Positions 58,241 through 64,000 of a stretch of 64,000 bases of DNA are shown one piece after another; within the stretch, counting starts at the first letter, position 1; every line of letters starts with the position of its first letter. The position numbers were made by a program, and so were the translations under genes. Location: assembly GCA_946811185.2 (NCBI GenBank), contig OX328098.1:43959650-44023649 (forward strand). Reading direction: 5' to 3'. The notes beneath the pieces are model-generated. The model saw only the letters and a program-made list of their open reading frames with translations, searched no databases and had not been told where the DNA came from. This DNA is from Hippopus hippopus. Its lineage: Eukaryota > Mollusca > Bivalvia > Cardiida > Cardiidae.

Positions 58241-60003
58241 ATACTGCTTTAAATGTCTGCAGAAATGATGTTGAAAGCAGTGATGGGCCTGTTGACTTTT
58301 CTAAGAAGTCTAAAACCATGAGAGAGAAAACTAATGTTCATACTTTGCCTGTGTCTCGGTTTCAACATGGCAAGGACAGGACCTGTGAACAGGACACTGA
58401 CAATTCTAAAGTAGAGTTGTGTCTCTATGAGAACAATCACAGTCAAGTTGTAGATTTGGACAAACAGTGTGTGGTAAAACAAGATAAACTTTGTCACCCT
58501 CCATACAGACATACAGAATCAAAATTTTTTCAGGAATCAGACAGCAGCATAAACTACAAAGGGGAGGAAGTTCAAAGGACTTACGAACAGGAGAGTGATT
58601 GTGAATTTATACATGGAAATGGTCAAGGTTTGGTCAGTAACAGTCTGTATGATAAGGACAGAGAAACTCCGGGCAATAGTAAGAGACATATGTCAAATGA
58701 TCAGTTTGATAGAGAGCATAAGACATTATTTGCTGACAGATATGGAATGAAGCAAAGGGGGTACCATAATGATGAAAGTCATTCGCACTGGCATGACCTT
58801 AACTCAACACACCAGCAAGATCTTAAAGACAGGGATCCAACTATTATGGAACATCTTAGCTCTTCCGATTACGAAAAATCAGGCATGCTCTCTACAGGGT
58901 ACAGTGACTATGCAAGTAGAAAATTGTCTGGATTTCGTCCAGGATTCAATTTTCATAGAGATAATCCGTCGTCAAGATCCGACCTTGACTATTTACATCA
59001 GTGCTATTTCAGACAGTTGACAAATGACTATGGTGGAGAGTTGATAGACTTTTCTTTGAAAGATGATAATCCATCTAAAACTTCTGATGAAGAGACCTTA
59101 AATCCTATTTCAGTTGAAAAGAGATCAATATCTAAAGTTCTGGAGTCTAAATCAGAAGGCAACAGACATAAAAACTTAGTCGTTAGGTCACCAGGTGAAG
59201 AGTATGAGGGGAAAGAGAGGTCTTTTTCAGGGAAAAGGTTTGGGAGTTGGACGGTAGAAGAACCTAAACTATCTGAACATTATCAAAATGAAAATGCCAA
59301 TGAAGTTGCAGAAGTAGGAGCACGTAATCGAAGCAAGGAGAAAGAGGGAGTTGATTGCTTAGAAAGGGAACCCATGGATATAAAGGTAGAGCCGTACGAA
59401 CCAGTGAATTTGAAAATGGAACCTGAAGAAAAGAATCCAGCAGCGGTTGTTAAAATTGAACCTGGGACCGACACCACATCATCTGTCAATAAAATTCTCT
59501 CAGATCCAAATGTGTCAACTTACACAGCTCAAGGCCAGTCTCAAGGTCATTCACCAACATCTTCTCTTACAATGCACCTTAATTTTAGCTGTAAAATCTG
59601 TGGACAGAATTTTAAGAATCGACAGTATCGAGATTTCCATGTGAAACTGCATGGATCGTCTCATCAATATTTCTGTAATCTGTGTAACGCTGGATTTGAC
59701 AGTGAAAGTGAGTGCCAGAAACATCAGAGTGAACATACAGAACCTGTGTTTCAATGTGAGAGCTGCGGCTATCGCTGTACACGTGAATTCCGCATGCGCG
59801 CTCATAAAGAGATATGTGGATCGCCAAGTAAAATATTCAAATGTCCATTTTGCTATAAACAGTTTGCTGCACATCGGTACTTAAGAATTCACATCAAATC
59901 ACATGATGCTCATAATGTTCACACATGCCCTGTGTGTCAGAATACGTACCCACTGAAAAACTCATTACTGAAACATATGAAGAAGAAACATAGTCAGAAC
60001 TGA
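58241..60003 (+). CDS. C2H2 zinc-finger protein, terminal exon
   Basis: Follows TTCTTTTCAG at 58231-58240 and runs to TGA at 60001. The first ~400 residues are polar and probably disordered (many His, Asp, Ser; KSKTMREKTNVHT). A Pro/Glu-rich block then carries three SUMO-type sites: IKVE (59380-59391), LKME (59410-59421) and VKIE (59449-59460). Five C-terminal fingers follow: SCKICGQNF (59584), FCNLCNAGF (59668), QCESCGYRC with a final Cys instead of His (59750), KCPFCYKQF (59837) and TCPVCQNTY (59921). It probably encodes a nuclear DNA-binding transcription factor, with SUMO sites suggesting repression. I cannot name an orthologue. The ATG at 58219 lies in the intron and is not the start. 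A hairpin MITE begins ~40 bases after the stop. Confidence 0.9.
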
Positions 60004-60044
60004 CCTCTTCAACTCTATGCCTTTGTTCAGATAAAAATAATATC

Positions 60045-60482
60045 TTACACAAAAAAATTTTAGGCTTGTCCAAATTGAAAGCATTTGCAGACGACAAACA
60101 AAAAGTTATACTGAAGATGAACTTAGTCATTGGAAGAGTAGAAAACATTGTGAGAAAAGGGGAAAATGCTGGTTACCAGCATTTTCTCCTTTTCCCTCAA
60201 TGTTTTCAATAGCCGTCATTATCAGGGTTGTTGAAATTTGGGATTGTTTAGTAAAGGGTTTACCTATACCAGATAATCCGGTGTTTTAGTGACCCTTAGG
60301 AAAGAGGGCTGTTGTAAGCATTTTGGAAAAAAAAATCATGGTTATTGGGGCTTTTCTCCTTTTTCTACAGTTCTTTCTACATTTTTACAGACAATTCTTA
60401 GTGTTTTTAATAATATACATTTTATTTGTGGTTTGCAAATGTTTTCAAGATGGAAAAGTCTTTTTTCACTTGTATAGAGTTA
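60045..60482. repeat. Two hairpin MITEs just downstream of the zinc-finger stop codon
   Basis: 60045-60262 (plus) has the stem GAAAACATTGTGAGAAAAGG...CCTTTTCCCTCAATGTTTTC at about 60140-60208 with two mismatches. 60262-60482 (minus) is more eroded. If the transcript extends past 60210, its 3' UTR includes a 32-bp hairpin. Confidence 0.75.
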
Positions 60483-60539
60483 TGGAAGCATAGTTTGTGA
60501 AATGATATAGGTGTATACTTTTTGCATTTTATAAATTTT

Positions 60540-60690
60540 TAAACATGTCAAAGGACCATTCTACCTGCATATCCAGTCTTGTCAGACCAAATGGATTTTA
60601 TGGATCCCAAATTGTGGCTGTTATATTTTGCTTGGTATAGTGCATTACAGAGATGCATTAATCCCCTTTTGAAAGAGTATGGTATTAATA
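60540..60690. repeat. 'GAGCCATGCTCTG' element, right half
   Basis: ACATGTCAAAGGACCATTCT to CCCCTTTTGAAAGAGTATGG. The left half is absent. Confidence 0.65.
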
Positions 60691-60836
60691 TAATTGAGTC
60701 TATTCGTTGTACAATGAAAGATTTGTATCCCTCTGCATGTGACAGCGTGGGAAAACATTGTGAGAAAAGAATCAGTTGTTTGTTACAACCCATTACTTCT
60801 GTCCTTTAATGATTTCCAGGAAGTTGAAAAGCAATG

Positions 60837-61143
60837 CTATCCCTGCTTTAGACCCTTTCTGCACCTTAACACTAGCAGAGCCGTGATTGAGCATTTGGGA
60901 GCATAAAGGACTGGAAAACAGGGGATACTGATTGGAATCCCCAGCTCAGCGAATTTCTGTCCATGGATTGATGTCCTAATCCCTGGAGAAGAAGAAAATG
61001 CTGGCAACCAGCATTTCTCCTTTTTCCATGATTTCTTGCTTGCAAGGCCAAATTTCATCATTGTAGTTCCATTTAAATTGTCATTTGCAAATGCTTTCAA
61101 TTTAGACAAGTCTACATTTTTATTGTGTAGTAACGGTGTGTAA
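60837..61143 (-). repeat. Hairpin MITE with a probable SINE fragment at its left
   Basis: The right part (60985-61143) has GAAGAAAATGCTGGCAACCAGC and AAATGCTTTCAATTTAGACA. 60880-60965 contains GGGGATACTGATTGGAATCC and CCCAGCTCAG, reminiscent of a tRNA-like promoter box region but without a clear A box. Confidence 0.5.
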
Positions 61144-61484
61144 TTAGTGATATTTTTTCTAAGATCTAAGAACAGCATGTGATACTGTAATGTATTTACA
61201 GTATTTATAGTAAAACGATATACAGTAACGGACTGGTCAAAGAAAATTAAACTCCATTGTTAGTTATGCTTTGACAGGATCTAGATACCATTGTGGCAGA
61301 TGGGGAAAGCTCTTTAGGCAAGCACTTGCTGTTTTTGTCGCAATGTTTTCAAAGCTATATGTAGTAATGTCCATCAAAATATATCAGTATTGTAGTTGAT
61401 ACTTACACTGCTCTAGGCAGAACTTTCAATGTATTTGCAAACAATGTAGATAAAGATCATACTAGACAGAATATGCATTTGAGT

Positions 61485-61735
61485 CCTGCTGTGTGAAAAG
61501 GGGGCTTAATGCATCTGCACAAGATCAGCGCAGTTCACACAGGCTGACTTGGGCCGAAACTTTTTGCCTTTGGTAAATTTTCTGCATGTCAAAGAACCAG
61601 TGTACCTCATGATTCAGTCGATTGTTAGAGTAAATGGATTTTAAAGATTTATAATTATGTGATGACTTGCTTGTTATCATGGATCTTGGAGATGCATTAA
61701 GTCCCCTTTTGCCAGAGCATGGCTCATTTATTTAA
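61485..61735. mobile_element. 'GAGCCATGCTCTG' element, nearly complete
   Basis: TGTGTGAAAAGGGGGCTTAATG to GCATTAAGTCCCCTTTTGCC then AGAGCATGGCTCAT: ~35-base inverted ends with an inner GCAG/CTGC pairing region. ~250 bp. Confidence 0.8.
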
Positions 61736-61867
61736 CTGTCAAAGGATTAAGTTTTTAATTGAACAGCTTGATCACAAAAGTTGCACACAGAATCATCCTG
61801 TTGTGCCCAGATTTTTTTTTGCTTCTTTAGCCTGTTTGTTACAAGTGCCTTTTAGTGCCTCTGCATT

Positions 61868-61962
61868 GCTGGTTACCAGCATTTTCTCCTTTTCCCACAA
61901 TGTTTTCAAAAGCTTTTTCCTCAGGGTCATTAAAACTCGATATTGTGTAGTAAAGGGTTAAG
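61868..61962 (+). repeat. Hairpin MITE, right half
   Basis: Begins inside the loop (GCTGGTTACCAGC) and runs to TGTAGTAAAGGGTTAA. The breakpoint coincides with the hairpin centre. Confidence 0.8.
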
Positions 61963-62404
61963 AAAATTTGTAATGGCTATACTACATTGAAAATTAAAGA
62001 TTGTTATGTGATAAAAAGAATATTTGTCATAGCTGTATATTTACTGTGAAAGTAATGAATAAGCAAAACCACACATGTGTAGATGTGAATTTGATGAGTT
62101 ATGTGGTAAAAGAGAGCATGTTTTTACAGTGGAGGTCAATGGAGAAACTCTCATAATTTGTAATCATTTGTCTGTTGTGTGTTGGAAATAGTCCTGACCT
62201 TGTGAGTGCCAAAAAAAAAACCGAATAGTTATCTTTATTCAAGAAGTACATGTATGACCCAAATATGAGAAATTTCAAGTTTCCCTCACGTAAAATGTCA
62301 CAGCAAAGCAGACAGTATAGATCAGAGATCAGACTACATAATTTGTGCAGTCTGATCTTGATCTACATTGGATGCAAAGTAGTAGATGGGGCTTAAAGGG
62401 TTAA
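61963..62404. other. Intergenic with palindromic-element remnant
   Basis: 62300-62404 holds GACAGTATAGATCAGAGATC, a GATCAGACTACATAATTTGT/GCAGTCTGATCTTG palindrome and GGGTTAA. The rest is unrecognised AT-rich sequence. Confidence 0.6.
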
Positions 62405-62480
62405 GTAGGTAGTGTCACGTTCAATTTGTAAACTAATCCTTAGCTCTTTACCAAATAATCCACAAGATGAAAGGTTTCTG

Positions 62481-62709
62481 TTAACTCTTTACCAAACGAC
62501 AAAATATTAGACTGGTCCAAATTGAAAGCACTTGCAGACGACAAAATAAACGTAACTCAAAAATTGAAATTTGTTTCCAGCAGGGTAGAAAACATTGTGT
62601 GAAATGGAGAAAATGCTGGTTACCAGCATTTTCTCCTTTTCCCACAATGTTTTCAAAAGGCTTCTATCTCAGGGTCGTAAAAACCAGGGATTGTTTGGTA
62701 AAGGGTTAA
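62481..62709 (+). mobile_element. Hairpin MITE, full length
   Basis: TTAACTCTTTACCAAACGAC to GTTTGGTAAAGGGTTAA, 229 bp, with the stem at about 62589-62655 having one or two mismatches. Ends match each other over ~17 bases. An unrelated-looking scrap follows, and 63140-63270 is another eroded right end (CGGGTAAAGAGTTAA). Confidence 0.9.
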
Positions 62710-63461
62710 TTATTTTTTAGTAAAGGAGAAAATGCAGATTACCAGGGGGTACCTTTCACTAACATGCGTCTGCAGGAAATTTTTGTACGCAGTTTTTGTA
62801 AGCAAGCATCAAGTCTGAAAACAAATTTCACTGAACTGCATAACTTTACGATTTGAGGAAATATATGCATAACTTTAAGCCAGCTCATACTTTTGGGTAA
62901 AGCAGGTATCTTGCCTGTGTATATTCAATCCCAAAAAACTTTTGTAAATCTATGCATTTTAGTGAAAGGTGTCCCAAGATTTGCTCCTCTTCCCTTAATG
63001 TTTTCAAAACCTTTCTCAGTAAGAGTTTGGACAGGATTTACTTGAAAAACAAGTGAAGAATTGGATTTTGTAGATGATTTTGATCTTGCTGTGAAAATAT
63101 AGTTTGGTACATGTGACAAGATAGGAAATTTCTCTACTTGTCACAGTATTTTTGTCCTTTCACACAATTTTTTTTTTAACCCTTTTAAAGGCAGATCTCA
63201 TTACTTTAGTAAAGTTTAATTTTTCACCCTAATCAATCAGTCTAAAATTTTGTCATCGGGTAAAGAGTTAAAACGCCTTTCAGTATTTCATTACCTGAAT
63301 TCAAACAGTGCACTATTTTTTTTTCCATTTCTAGAGCAGACCATTTTGGAATAAAAAAAAAAGATGTGGCTGAAAGAAAAAGTTCTTGTCAAGAGTAGTT
63401 CTAGCCTATTTTTACCATTTGTGACAATATTTTCACAGGTATCAATCTATGAAACCTCGCT

Positions 63462-63740
63462 GTAGTTTATATGAGCCATGTTCTGTGAAAAGGGAGCTTA
63501 ATGCATCTGCAAAAAGTATTGACCCAGGTCAGTCTGTGCAGTCCGCGCAGGCTGACCGGGGCCAAAACTTTTTGCTGTCTTGTCAATTTTCTGCATGTTG
63601 AAGGACCAGTATAACTCATGATTCAGTCATTGGTTAGACAAAGTGGATTTTATGGTCCCCTAATTGGGTGATGTCTTGCTTGGTACAATGCATTACGGAG
63701 GTACATTAAGCCCCCTATTGCAAGAGCATGGCTTTTATTA
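63462..63740. mobile_element. 'GAGCCATGCTCTG' element, full length
   Basis: TATATGAGCCATGTTCTGTG to CCCCCTATTGCAAGAGCATG, with the inner palindrome GTCAGTCTGTGCAGTCC/GCGCAGGCTGACC at about 63529-63560. ~275 bp. Confidence 0.8.
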
Positions 63741-64000
63741 ATTCCATGAGGAAGTTTTCTGCAACAGTTTTTTATTATATTCCTATCAGTGAGTTACTTG
63801 GATTTCACAGTGAATAACACCACTGGTGATGATAATTACGGTATCATCACTAGTGACGATATAGTTTTAGAATGTTTGCCGGAACTACTTTTTCATATAT
63901 TGCTCATATTGTACTATTCTTGATAATTATTAGAATAAAAAAGGGTGAATTAGGAATATAGTAAATAAGATTATCAACTAGTTGTGTGTGATATTAAAAA
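63741..64000. other. Intergenic; small inverted repeat
   Basis: CACCACTGGTGATGATAATT and its rough inverse ATCATCACTAGTGACGATA lie at 63819-63861, a short imperfect hairpin. Nothing else recognised. Confidence 0.4.

Noticed and set aside
58249..59884. Several short frames overlapping the zinc-finger exon on both strands
   Set aside because: Shadows of the zinc-finger coding frame.

Overview
The window looks like gene-poor, repeat-dense nuclear DNA of an invertebrate. A bivalve mollusc, probably a heterodont clam, is my best guess. That rests on AT-rich composition, spliced genes, and short palindromic repeat families that I associate from memory with clam genomes (GATCAGACTGCAC palindromes, GCGTAAAGTGTCG elements, 'GAGCCATGCTCTG' elements, the TTAACCCTTTACCA hairpin MITE). 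No database search was possible. Nothing prokaryotic or viral was recognised.

Layout. 1-4.4 kb: a truncated TTAA element, a decayed minisatellite, and a dead PDI/ERp29-like gene split by a foldback transposon that left a 10-bp target duplication. 5.2-15.6 kb: a nested transposon block. Two related ~1.5-kb TA-flanked elements lie head to tail. The left one holds a 2.24-kb TTAA element. The right one holds a 5.07-kb pogo/Tigger-like transposon with a frameshifted transposase and a PHD-like tail, and that transposon holds a further ~0.95-kb inverted-repeat element. 15.7-37 kb: mostly SINEs, more than 15 copies of the hairpin MITE, a LINE endonuclease relic, local tandem duplications, and a pair of duplicated exon-like segments on the minus strand. 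37.6-42.3 kb: a very clean 257-bp foldback palindrome and a 2.94-kb nested pair of elements containing a second full TTAA element. 43.4-46.9 kb: a 79-bp duplication and a ~2-kb 39-bp minisatellite with higher-order structure and a decayed right flank. 47-54.5 kb: MITEs, a SINE, a second foldback element with motif-array arms, and a hAT-like remnant.

The only gene I support as probably functional is the plus-strand C2H2 zinc-finger gene at 54.7-60.0 kb. Three exons are visible, their splice phases agree, and the 5' exons were not found. The terminal exon carries three SUMO-consensus KxE sites and five zinc fingers. Its introns and the sequence just after its stop codon carry hairpin MITEs.

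The main biological interest is the mobile DNA. Insertions into recognisable older copies give empty-site comparisons, so target duplications can be read directly: TTAA, TTTAT or TA, GAAAGG, CCTATG, and a 10-bp site. Two unrelated foldback elements share one architecture, with terminal arms made of tandem ~14-bp motifs, and may represent an undescribed family type.
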